Position numbers and translations under genes: made by a program. This document shows positions 33,171-44,959 of a stretch of DNA of 64,000 bases, one piece after another (position 1 is the first letter of the stretch; each line of letters starts with the position of its first letter). The notes under the pieces are model-generated. The model saw only the letters and a program-made list of their open reading frames with translations. It did no database searches and had not been told where the DNA came from. The stretch spans positions 84,505 through 148,504 of the forward strand of contig MNCI01014738.1 of assembly GCA_015680685.1 (NCBI GenBank), in the 5' to 3' direction. Source of the stretch: Gnetum montanum (taxonomy: Eukaryota > Streptophyta > Gnetopsida > Gnetales > Gnetaceae).

Positions 33171-35600
33171 AAACATGAATATTTTACTCAAAATGTAGAA
33201 TTTATATAGTATACAAGGTAACTTAGAACCAATTTATTTTTCACAAAATCCTTTTTTCTTTACCCAAAACTATTGTCTTTCAAACAGTTTTAACAACAAG
33301 TGAGGACTTACTTGGTTGTCAAAGAGCATCATTACAAAATATGCCTTGATGGCCACATAAGATGATGTATTTCTAAAGTGAATCAAAAAATCATCTCAGT
33401 TGATGTGCATTATGGTATGTATTGTGGAAATTGTACTAGAAAAAGAGAACTATGGTACAATTACCACTCACAAGATATTTTTAACCTATCATGTTTTGTG
33501 ATTATCATTACTTCATATGCTAAAATAACAAGTGTTAACATGAGGGAGGTATGTCCTCATGCATGGAGGAATCTCAAAAATGAATACAATCATTTGAGCC
33601 CTTTAACATGTTGGGGAGTTTCTTTATTGGTTTCATTTTTCTAATCCCCAAAGCATACATTATTATATGCATGAACTATTACATGTAGTGATCAAAAGTA
33701 GCTACTATAAATACTATTGATCATCTACCATAGCAAGATTCCTTTTGATGAGCATCAAAATGTTATGTCAATGCATCCCCATTGATGTGGCTTCATCAAT
33801 GAGACCCTATTTATGGGGTCCTATTTACATGGTGTTGCCCCATTGACAAGGTTACATCAACATAGCATTTGCTACATCTACAAGGCCCTGTCGACATAGT
33901 ACTATAGAAAAAAAATATATATATGAGTTTCTAGTATTTATGGAAAATTCAAGTCATAGTAGTAGCATAGCTCTTACAATTTTTCCATTTGAAAGTTAGA
34001 ATATTTCTTTGAGTGCCTATAGTAGGAGTCAAAAAGTGTATAGATCTTTATTCAAGCATAGTTATACCTTAACCACACTAGTTTATATGGCAATAAAGTT
34101 GAGCCTTTTGATCAAACCTTGTAGCACTTAGAATAAATTAATGATTTATTTATGCATTTATTATTTTCAAATATGCAATTAATTACGGTAAATTAGACTT
34201 TAAGTGATTATTTAATTAATTAAGCTAAATAGATTAAGTACATAAGTACAATTTCTTTGAGTGTAAACACATATTTACTTCGTAATCCTAATAACATTAG
34301 TGCTTGGTGCACCCAGTAGCATAGCACTTGGTAACCTAATAGTGGATCTATGGGTTTAGGATATGTACAAAACATGGGAGTAGATTTTTATGTTAGGATT
34401 AGTTAGAGAGTAGTTAAGTGTTTACATTATATTAGTTGTTAAATCATTTCATATTTCTACTCTAATCACGAAAGAACATAAAACATAAAACATAAAATAA
34501 TGAAAATCATATGCCTTGATTACACTTAACCATACCTTTGTACATCAGAAGTGTAATTGGAAAGATAACAAATGACCTTTATGAAAAGGTTCACTTCCTA
34601 TAAGACTAGTGTACCAAAAACTATAGAGTCTATGAATTTTGACTAGATCATGCATGAATGCTTCGTGATTTGTATGGTTGGGCATAGGGGTACCTTCATA
34701 GTTTATCATTAGCACCATTCTTAGGGATTCTATTTATTGAAACATGTACTATCTAGGATTCATGAACATTATTAATATCATTATACAAATCCAAGATCAA
34801 CATCACTATCACAAGACATATAATTACAAAAGCACACTAATATTTGATTTGTTTGCAAGTTATCTAATTCCAAACCACTAGTTCCACAATAGTACAAGGT
34901 GATATGCTCATCCAGATAAATATATACCTGATTTTACCTATATCCTACACAAGGATGAGAAACTGTGATGACATGATATGGAAGGAAACATTGTAATTCC
35001 CCCCAATTGATCTATGTCCATGATGCTACTTCAAAGTCTTACAAAGTTAGGCATCCATGGTCTTTAAGAGGAATACATTGTGAATGGTTATGAAACTAGG
35101 GACTATAGTCCCACTGACACATAATGCAAGAGGGATCGACACCAAGAGAAGCATCATGAGGATGTGAAGAGGAAGTGGTTTACCAATCCCTTATTCCTAC
35201 TAAACCAGGATAATAATGAGGGCCATTTCTTTGAAGGCTTTCTACATGAAAATTCTCCATCGTTGGTTACTAATGATGGGAGTGTGAACCTAAATCTACA
35301 TTCTACTATCAATATTTTAGGTTTAGGAAAACATGGCAATCAAGGCATAAGCTCAAGCAAGCATCAAGATAATAAGAAATCTAATGAACACACCCATGAC
35401 AACTAAAGGGAAGTTAGTATACACCATGGCGGTGGTAGTGCATCTTCCTCTTTTCCATCTTCATCTACATCCTCTTCTTCTAGTTCTAAAGGTCACTACA
35501 AAAAGAATAACCATGATGAAGGTGGTCAATGGGAGAAAAATACTAATAGCCAAGTGCATAATGAATGAAGGGCTAACAAAGGACATCATCAATGATAAAA
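33171..35600. other. AT-rich region without recognised genes
   Basis: About 2.4 kb with a different composition from the flanking E2. Imperfect inner repeats of CATTGACAAGGTTACATCAA (33775-33890) and TAAAACATAAAACATAAAA (34480) are visible. It probably contains the LTR and leader of the Athila-like element to its right. A Ser-rich stretch (TCTTCCTC..., 35440-35490) may be the start of its gag. No LTR ends or primer site could be fixed. Confidence 0.4.
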
Positions 35601-35629
35601 AATAATGATGATAATGAGCCTTTTTTGGC

Positions 35630-38234
35630 AACTTGAAGCATGCTTAACATTGTAGAGGTAGTCAGGATTCTAACTAAGCATGTGAAAGATAGTCGGATCA
35701 AGCACTTAAACATGAATGATATTTCAAGATTTGAGGGAGGATATAACTCTACTCCATAGACACATCTACAAGCTTTTCATGATGCTTGTGTCTTGAAAAA
35801 CATTGAAAAAGATTGGTAGAAACTCAAACTCTTCTCCAAGATACTCATCAAGGAGGCTAAAAGCTAGTACTAGTCATTAGATCTAGAATCTATCTATTGA
35901 TGGAGTACAATGCTTAAGCTATTTAATGCTAAATATTAGACATACTCTATAGTGTTTAATCTAAGAAGGAAAATCCAAGGTTTAAGATAATGAAGATATG
36001 AACCCTTAGATACCACCATGGGTAAATATTATTCTTTGTTACACTAATGCCTTAGCCATGGTTATTCTTAGAGAGTACAACTTCACCACGTCATAGATGG
36101 GCTTAGAGTAGAAACTAGAAAAAATCTTGGGGTTTATGCCCAACGGAGACTATCTAAACTAAGAGATAATCAAATAAAAAGGATAATAAAGTAGGTAACA
36201 AATGAAGAAGATGAGTTGCAAAAAAGAAAAAGTGCAAAAGAGTATAATAGGAATGCTTCCATAAGAAAAAGGAAGATTTGATTCTATGATGAGGAGGAGT
36301 CACCACTTGATGAAGTGGTGAATAGGAAATCCTTGCCCATCAAAAAAACTATTTTTCATATTCTAGAAAAGGTTGTTAAATTATATAACTATTTGGATGA
36401 AAAATTTTAAACTGCTATGAAGATTGTAGAAGAATCCAAAAATAAAAATAGTGATCATGATCACAAGATGCAAAAAGAAGCTAAATGTACCCTACAAAGG
36501 AGGTAAGGGCAAAGCTGTTATAGTAGAAGAAGTTGTGAAGATAGACTCTAATAATGATGCTAGATGTGAAATCTATCAATATGAACATCCAAAGGGATAT
36601 TTCCATATGATGTCACACTTATAAGAGTCTAGCGTCTATGTGTTGAATCATTGACTAGCATGGAGGTAAGAACCTAGATGATTTCCTTATCCTCAAGGTA
36701 ATCTAAGGCAATTCCACCAGTAATAATAGGCTTACTATCCAAATGGAGCTCCACCACAACTATATGAATAGTATCAATACTGGTAGTAACCACAATCATG
36801 AGGAATGCCACTGCCAAGACAATAATACCCTTATAGGCAACTAGATCTATATGGGTACTATGTTCAGTAGCATGTTTCTCTATGAAGCTTTGCAAGCCAT
36901 GCCTCATTCCAACACCATTATTACCCTCTAGAGTACCATTGAACACATTCAACAACTAATTGAGGGAAGAATCCAGATCCATATCATCCTATGCATCTAT
37001 TTGCACACATTCTTTAATCCTCAACCCAATTACCATGTACTCCATCCATGTAGGAAGAAATTCCATCGTAGCCACAACAACAAAGTGCTACAAGGGTTGT
37101 ACATGAACAACTAGCCTTCTAGCTAAGTGGTTCAAATAATCAATCTAGGAAATGACCATTTTTCTAATCCAATAGTTGCACAAAACCCTCACAACCTAAT
37201 GCAGCTGGTCATCCTATATCTCTAACACCCTCATCCTTTGCATCAAACAAATTCAAGCACTTTTCAAACCAAACACCACCTTAGATCTACATTGTGATGC
37301 TAACATGCTATTTCTAATTGGATCAAATCTGGTAACCTTCCCATGAAATGATCTAACCTAGTAAGTCCTCATATTTACTTAAAAATCACTTGCATGATCC
37401 ATGAAAGGCTCTTCTTAATTCTAGTTCTAGTGTCACTCTCATCTTCCATGACATGTACAAGGCCTATAACCTACCACCTCTTAGGAAAAATAACATCCAT
37501 TTGGAATTGACAAACCAATCAATCATAGACCCTCTGGAATTAATTAAGGACATTGTGATCATAGTTTTTGGGTGGTCCTATCCTACCAATTTTTTTGTGA
37601 TCAAGGTTGAAAAATGCAAAGGAGACTTCCCTATCATTATGGGATGATCTTGGTTAAGCACGGTTGATGCATGAATGGACATTAGGGACCTCTCCTTGGA
37701 AATCTCCAAGGAAAATGAATTTGAACAACTAGAGAAGAAGTGTGTTCCATGCATCATGTATAGCAATAATGGATGTAATTTCATGCAAAATATCTAGTCC
37801 ATTAAAAGTACATTCCCCAAATCATGTAATCAATGTGTGCATGAATCTAATATCCAAAGGTGCATGTATGTAGCAGCTACAAAATACGAAGATGCTCGAT
37901 GGCTAATAGTTAACTTACATAGCAACACACTATGCATGGAATCCTTTGAGAGCCTGACATGTGCTTATATCAAAGGTATGGATGAACTTGAGCAAGTTCA
38001 TCACTAACTCTCCAATAATGAACATGATGATACCTATTGGGAAGTGTTGGAAATCCCTAATAATTTCAAGCAGGAGCCCCTAGAGTTAAAAACTGTACCA
38101 ATTGACATGGAGTATGCATGGAGTAAGTAGGAGCTAAGGCAAGCCACCTTGGTGCCATGGTCACCATCAATAGTGATGTTTCTGCATCATAAAATCCTAT
38201 TTTCATATCATCTCAGCTCTTTAGATGCATTGGC
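35630..38234 (+). pseudogene. Gag-pro fragment of an Athila-like Ty3/gypsy element
   Basis: Gag pieces: ISRFEGGYNSTP, HDACVLKNIEKDW-KLKLFSK, SLDLESIY, LHHVIDGL (about 35700-36100). Protease C-terminal half at 37453-37700: NIHLELTNQSIIDPLELIKD, YPTNFFVIKVEKCKGDFPII, then MG-SWLSTVDA-MDIRDLSLE. This follows the retropepsin pattern of Athila-type elements (LADQSI, DFVVL, PIILGRPWLATA). A linker LEIPNNFKQEPLELKTVPID leads toward the reverse transcriptase, but E4 is inserted at 38235 and pol is not found afterwards. Many stops. The lineage is inferred from motif pattern only. Confidence 0.55.
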
Positions 38235-39724
38235 TAAAACACCATCAAATTTGGACCATAACATCTCGACTGCAAAATTGTCTAAGTGTCAACATGAGGA
38301 AACCTTCTATAAACTTTTCTAAGTGTTGGGACCATGCTCTCCACTATCCCAAAGCATAGTCAAATGTAGTTTCCATGGAGATAATTTTTGTAGAATTTTT
38401 TCTCAGTATTGAGACTATGCTCTCCACTACACTAGAGCATAGTCAGCCTCATGTAGAGTGTAGTCAACACAAAAGGTAGTTTTTAAATTTTTGTAAGTGC
38501 CAAGCTAGCCATTGTAATTTTTCCAAAGTGCTAAGACTATGCTTGACCATAGTTGGTAGTGTAGTTAGCCTCCCATGAAGAGTGTGGTTAGCACATGATC
38601 AAATTTTGCAAAATTTCTCTAAGTTTTGGACTATGCTCTCCCATAGTCCAAAGCATAGTCAAGTGTAGTTAGCTAGAATAGCCTCCAAAGGCCTTAACAA
38701 TGTGGCACCAAGATCTAGATCAACTCTAACACACCTCCAGCAAAGGTAGTTAGCAAAAATACATCTTTTTTGTAATTCCTTTCTAGCCCCAAATTATAAA
38801 TATGCTTGACCCCACTCAAGATAATGGACAACGTAGTCCCAAAGCATAGTCTCCAAAGTTACATTTTTTCAAGTACATTACAATTTTTTCAGCACATGCA
38901 CATGTAGTTGGAAGTGTAGTCACAGTCTGGCAGTCTCGTAGAGTCTGTTAGAGTAGAGTAAAGAATAACACTACTTGCCTCAATGGAAAGCATAGTTGGG
39001 TGTAGCATAGTCCCAATCATCCCACTACCACATGGCAGTCAATCCACATTTCATGCTATCCTTAGGCCTATAAAGATCCTAACCCTTGACATTTTAGGGA
39101 TTGACAAAAAATTAAAGAAAGATTAGAAAATTTGGAGTGCATACGGCATTTTGACAAGGCAAGGCATTTGCACACCACTATAGCTCACTATAGGACACCA
39201 TAGACCATCATTGTATACTACATGCCACAGTGGCCAACCCAACAAGCATAGATACCATGGTAGAACATTAGTCTTTATGGCCAGACACCCATGAGACTAT
39301 GACTATGCTATCCATTGTGCTTGCTATACACCACATACCTTCTCATTCCTTCTGAAGCTAACTATGCTTAATCTCATTTGGGGTGGTTTTGCTTTTTCTC
39401 TTACTTTCTTTCTACACATTTTCAACATTTTACTTACATTTTTTCATTTTACTTTCATTATTTACTATTTTTATGCATAACCATGCATTGACACCCTTAT
39501 TTTGCATCCAAAACCTTAACTATAGTCACCCTCATTAACACTGCAAACACCACTTGACACTTAGCATCGTTTGCTATTGCACTTGGTAAGTCCCTATTCG
39601 AATGACATGACCATTCTAGACATCCCATCTCTGCCTCCAATAGCCCCTTACATGCATGTGGGGTTAGAACTGTGCACTTGTAGAACCCTCGATGTTCTAG
39701 CCACTGATGTTTCTGATTGCTACA
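38235..39724 (+). repeat. 5' LTR of E4
   Basis: 1490 bp, TAAAACACCATCAAATTTGG to GATTGCTACA. U3 is rich in GACTATGCTC and AGCATAGTC pairs. TATAAAGA at 39070-39077. Confidence 0.75.
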
Positions 39725-39727
39725 TAT

Positions 39728-39748
39728 TTCTAGTGCTAGAAGAATAAT
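39728..39748 (+). other. Degenerate primer binding site of E4
   Basis: TTCTAGTGCTAGAAGAATAAT keeps only the core GCTAGAAG of the shared site. Confidence 0.45.
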
Positions 39749-40029
39749 CAATCCATTTCCCTCTTTCAGACTCTATTGGTAGTTGTCTCGTGTGCTCTCT
39801 ACATCACCGTTGCTAGCTTCAAGCTAGTGTAGTATGAACACCCCTATGGACCTACCATGTTTAGTAGTAGTTGGATCTTAGGCTAATGTAGGTGTTATCT
39901 ACCAAGAAATTGGTGTAGATTGGAACCCATCGTTGGATCCCTTGGGATGTCACATAGCAACCCAAAAGCCCTTTACTAGAGTTAGCTAAATTTTGGGCTC
40001 TCAATAAAAAGCATAGTTAGCTCTTAGCA

Positions 40030-40175
40030 TAGAGAGCAGAGTCTCTAGACTTAGCCATTTTTTTACAATCTTTAGACTTAGCTATTTTTTCCAAAGTTAG
40101 CCATTTTTTAAGGTTTTCTGACTTAGTCATTTTCTTACAATTTTTAGACTTAGTTTCTCCTTCTACAAATTTTGA
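40030..40175 (+). repeat. Leader minisatellite of E4
   Basis: Four to five units of AGACTTAGCCATTTTTTTAC, homologous to the E1 and E5 leader arrays. Confidence 0.65.
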
Positions 40176-40279
40176 TTAGCACCCTAAATTCTTAACAACC
40201 ATCATCATCAATCTTGAGCACATTTGCTATCCTATTCATTGAATAGGAAAATAGGATTGACCACCTTACCAGTCCTACC

Positions 40280-43027
40280 ATGGTAGAACCAAGGAAATCC
40301 CTAAGGTTTTGTAACCAACAACCCAAGTATACTACACTAAACGATGAATAATACAACTTCATCTACACGAAGCTCCAAGTAGGCCTATTCATAGACTACA
40401 AAGACGTGGAAGCCAAGTGGGGCTATGAAATCATCCATCAAAATGGACAAGAGTATGTCACCTCCTCTATTAAGTTCATCCCACTTACCAAACCCTATTG
40501 GTGGATCCTAGCCTAGCTCATCCAAACAAATGAGTATGAAGTAGCAATGGACTATGAGGAGTCCATACATAGGGATGAGGATGATTTTGATGCTCATTCT
40601 ATGCATGAATATTCCTTTCACACATCCTTCTAGTTAACAACCCTTGGTATGGTCCTCCTATAGCCTTGTCTAGCTATTTTCCTCCAAACAATTATAGCCC
40701 AAAGGTCATCTTTGAGAACAATGCCTATCATAGCAATGTACCAAATGTAGCCTACATGCCAAGATGCACTACCTCCCATCAACTTGCCCTTTATGGTAGT
40801 GTCACAACCTACCCAACAATCTCTACCATCAGCAATTATGCTTGCTCAACCTTTTGTTCATATGGTTCATGTCTCCTAGTCCTAAACAATGTAGGCACCT
40901 TATGTCCTATCTGTTTTGTCATTACCTTCAATAGCATTTTAACCCACACATACAAGGTCTACTCTAGTCACTCTAATTGTGGTATAGATAACACAACAAG
41001 TTCCTCGTGTAGTCCCACAACCTGTAACTAAGTCATGGGCCACACAACCAATATAGTGGGTAGTGCAACAAGTGTAACCCACTGCTCTATCCCTAGGATT
41101 AGATCAGGCATTCCAACTAATCGAAACCTTAACAAAAGAGGTGAAGAAGCTCATGGCTACCTCCTCCAAAATAGTCCACATAGTGGACTTCTATGAGGAT
41201 AATCCCATAAGTCCTACCATTCCACCAAGAAATCTACCCACTAGGATCTTACTGCCCCACTTCACCAAGTACAATAATGAAGGAACTTGTAATGCATAAC
41301 TTGTGACCTTCTGGTCTAAGTGCCTATTATTGCAAGCATGGGCACACATTATCATACATGTTTTTGCCATGTCACTCACTAGTAAGGCATTGGATTGGTA
41401 CTAGGAACTACCCCATGCCACTATTTCCTCTTTGGAGGATCTATTGAGTTAGTTTATTATATGCTTCAAGTACAACTTGAAGCCTAAAACTACCCTTAAC
41501 TGGCTCATGCAAATCAAGTCAAGCCATCTAGATCCTATGCAAAACTTTATCCAATGCTAGAGTGCCTCACTAAAAGAAATCCATTAGCCCATATTTGAGA
41601 TGCACCTTCTAGCCATCTTCAATGGTGCATTCAATGACTTTATCATGTCAAAACTATAATATTTAGCCCCATAGTATTTGAGTCAAGCATTTTCCCAAAC
41701 AAAGAGCATACAAAACATAGTAGAATCTAGTAAGGACCTAGCCTATGTGGCCTACAAGAACTTACATGATAAAAAGGAAAAGGACAAGGGAAAGCAAAAT
41801 GAAACCATGGTAACTGTGGCCAACAAGGCCAAAATGACTAATCCAAAGCCAATGACCAAGCCACCCAACTTCTTAGCCAACAACAAAACTACCATCCCTA
41901 GCATAGTAACTAACCAACCTACATCATCAGTGGCCATAAGATAAGTGGTTTCAAGGTGCAAATTTAAGCACAAGGGTCACTCAAAGTATACCCTGCTCCC
42001 ACTTTATACCTTTGAAACTACGAGACCAACTACTAAAGGCTAGACATATATAGTACAAGTATATGTCCAACGACACTTATAAAAGACATGATAGATACTA
42101 CAAGCTCTTGAGAAACCCCACCTCAACAACCTCAATTAACACCTCAATGCCAAAACATTTTAGGTTGGATGGATTTTTTCACTACCACCAGTTATCTAGG
42201 CATAACAGTAATTTTTGCATGGCCCTATAGGATGACCTATAATGAATGATTGATAGAGGTGAGTTGGTGCTCAATGCTACCAATTTAGTGAAGCCTCAAA
42301 ATCAATCTATGAGGGAGTACAAGTATCCTCTAAATGCAAATGATGCAAGGTACATCATCAATGTCATTATCATTAATGACAATCCAAAGTTGGTGCAATG
42401 ACCATTCATGATCTATGTGCCCTCTAGCAATGCAATGGCCCCCAATGTCTCCACAGGTTTGTGGCTACCTTTCATCATCAAAGTGCCACCTTAGGCACCC
42501 ACAACACCCATCATGGTTAGGGTTCTATAGCATGTTGTGGAAACAATAGTTCAACCACTGTTTGTCATTAGGATGACATAACATGCTGACCCCTTACCTA
42601 CCCAAAGTATGGTAGTGGGTAACGCATCAATCCCTTCTTTCCTAAGAGCCAATCCTACTAGCAACACCAATAGATCATCTAGATGACAACTTGAGAGGCC
42701 TAGTGAGTGTCTAGCTAATAAGATGAATAGACAACATTATAAGAAAAAGGTGCTAGGTCCATTAAAGCTAGTACCCCTATCCATAGTTCCTATGGCTAAA
42801 GTAATTAGAAAGGCCTCAACTAGCAATTTGTAATTGGGAATTGAAGCCCCAAAATAGGCCAAACAAGCCAAGCCCAACTATCCTCTGTAAGAGATCTATC
42901 TCATAGGGCACATGGAGGAGGTTAAGGCCAATAAAATGGTAAACACTAGCAAGGACTTCCTAGATGCATTAGCCCAAGTTAAGTAGGCAGTAAAGAAAAG
43001 GAACACAATGTTGAGCCTATATGACCT
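40280..43027 (+). pseudogene. Gag and linker of E4, inactivated
   Basis: ATG 40280 starts MVEPRKSLRFCNQQPKYTTL. The N-domain is well kept (YNFIYTKLQVGLFIDYKDVE, YEIIHQNGQEYVTSSIKFIP). The capsid core follows at about 41100-41740: DQAFQLIETLTKEVKKLM, IVDFYEDNPISP, FAMSLTSKALDWY, MSQAFSQTKS. A basic segment (KKEKDKGKQNE, about 41765) and a worn Cys/His part (about 42165-42240) come next. The region reaches NTMLSLYDL at 43025, where E5 is inserted. The open frame 40666-41031 is in another phase and not used. Stops are frequent. Confidence 0.75.
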
Positions 43028-44594
43028 TGAAACACCACAAAAAATTGAGATGTAGCTTCTCCACTATAAATTTGGCTAAGTGTTAGAATGATGAAACTTT
43101 TCTCATATTTTTCTAAGTGTTAAGGCTATGCTCTCACTACTTGGACTACACTCTAGAGCATAGTTAACATAATCCAGAGGCTATATTTTGTAGAATTTTC
43201 TCTAGGTATTGAGCCTACACTCACTATGGTTAGGAGAATTATCAACATAGCCATATTTTGCGACATTTTTCCATGCTTTCGAGCAGATTTTCCTTAAGTA
43301 TAGGACTATGCTCTCACCTAGTCTAGAGCATAGTCAAGCATAGATGGCAAGAACATTTTCCAAAGGTCCCCACACCTTAGCATCAGCATTAGCATTAGCA
43401 TTAGCTCCAACAAACCTCCAACTATAGCAATTCTAATCTTTATATTTTCCTTTTTCCAAAAATTGTGACTATGCTCTATAGCATAGTCCTTGAGTGTATT
43501 CTCAAAAAGTTACATTGTTTTACATTATTTGACATTTTTAGGTACATTACAATCTTCTCCATGTTGTTGGTAGTGTAGTCACAATCTCTTGACTTCATAG
43601 ACTCTGTCAAAGAAACAACACCACTCAACACCATTTGCCACAACATAGAGTATAGTTGGGATGAGCGTAGTCCTAACTACACTAAAGGATAGTCCCACTT
43701 ACCACACTACCACATGATGTTCGATCCACATTTTGGGCTAACCCTAGCCCTATAAATTCCCTTGGACCTCCAACATTTTAATAGTTGACATTCTCAAATG
43801 GTTGTTATTCCTAGGTGATTCACATTATCAAATGGTTGCCATTCCTAGGTAGTTGGCATTCCTAGGTGGTTAGAATCCCTAGAAGATTTACATTCCCATG
43901 TAGCTGGCATTCCCAAGTGGTTAGCATTCCTAAATAGTCAGATTCCCAAGTAATTGACATTCCTTGGACATAAGCATTTTTAGCACTTGGCATTTGGCAA
44001 TTAGCACTTCACATCTCTAGATGAATGAGACCTAGATGCACCAGTAGAGAGGCGAAGTTGCATTCAATGGTCCACCGCAGCACTGTAGGACACCACAACC
44101 CATGGTACACGATGGCAGCCATCTTGGCAGGCATGGACATCATGGTGAGTGTTAGGCTTCCTAGCCTGACACCATCAAGATTGTGACTATGCTTTCCACT
44201 ATGCCTATTGTACACCATGTACCTTCTAAACCCATTTTGGAGTTAATTATGCTCCCATTTGGGGTGGTGTTTCATTTCTCTCTTGAATTTCTTACATTTT
44301 CTAGTAATTTTCTTGCATTTTTTGCATGTTTTCATGTTGTAGCTACACTCAGGTGGTGGTCTTCATGTGCTTGCACCCTTATTTTTTTGGCCAAAACCAT
44401 TGAATACGCTCAACCCCATTCCATGACTATGCTCTACGATTAGCACCAAAACACTACTAGAACACTTAGCATCATTTTGTGTCATTTCCATTGGCATTTT
44501 GGATAACCACACCACCTCCATTTGTAGCCACCACCCCAAATACAATTAGCAAACCCTTGGTGATTTTAGCCACTAATGTTTTTCTTCATTAAAA
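43028..44594 (+). repeat. 5' LTR of E5
   Basis: 1567 bp, TGAAACACCACAAAAAATTG to CTTCATTAAAA (worn CTACA end). TATAAATT at 43751-43758. Downstream are repeats of TTGGCATTCCTAGGTGGTT (43790-43960). Confidence 0.75.
43790..43975 (+). repeat. Short tandem repeat in the E5 LTR transcribed region
   Basis: Roughly eight units of about 20 bp, type GTTGGCATTCCTAGGTG. The 3' LTR has a shorter array at 50880-51000. It lies just downstream of TATA. Confidence 0.7.
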
Positions 44595-44598
44595 TTTT

Positions 44599-44617
44599 TT
44601 CTGCTAGAAGGAGGACC
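44599..44617 (+). other. Primer binding site of E5
   Basis: TTCTGCTAGAAGGAGGACC, with the core GCTAGAAGGAGG intact. Confidence 0.6.
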
Positions 44618-44799
44618 ATGCCATTCCTTCTTTGATGGTTGTCTTGTCATACTCTCTGCACCCTCATTGGTGCAGGTTGGACCCCATTGTCAATATCCTC
44701 AAGACCCATGTACCAATCAAAATCATGTCATTCTCCACTATTTTTTCTATGTCTTTATTCTATAAGCATATAGAGTGTAGTTGGTGGAGAGTGTAGTCT

Positions 44800-44935
44800 C
44801 CATACTTAGACATTTTTCCACACTTTCAATAGTTAGTCATTTATTTTATAGTTTTCACACTCAAGAATTTTTTTGCATTTTCAGACTTAGCTAATTTTTT
44901 GTATTTTCAAAATTAGATATATTTTGAAAATAGAA
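44800..44935 (+). repeat. Leader minisatellite of E5
   Basis: About four units of TTAGTCATTTATTTTATAGT type, homologous to E1 and E4. Confidence 0.6.
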
Positions 44936-44959
44936 ACTCTCATAATTGGGTTTGTGAAC

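Noticed and set aside
40666-41031. 121-codon frame in E4
   Set aside because: It is in a different phase from the gag frame that starts at 40280, and has no counterpart in the other elements.
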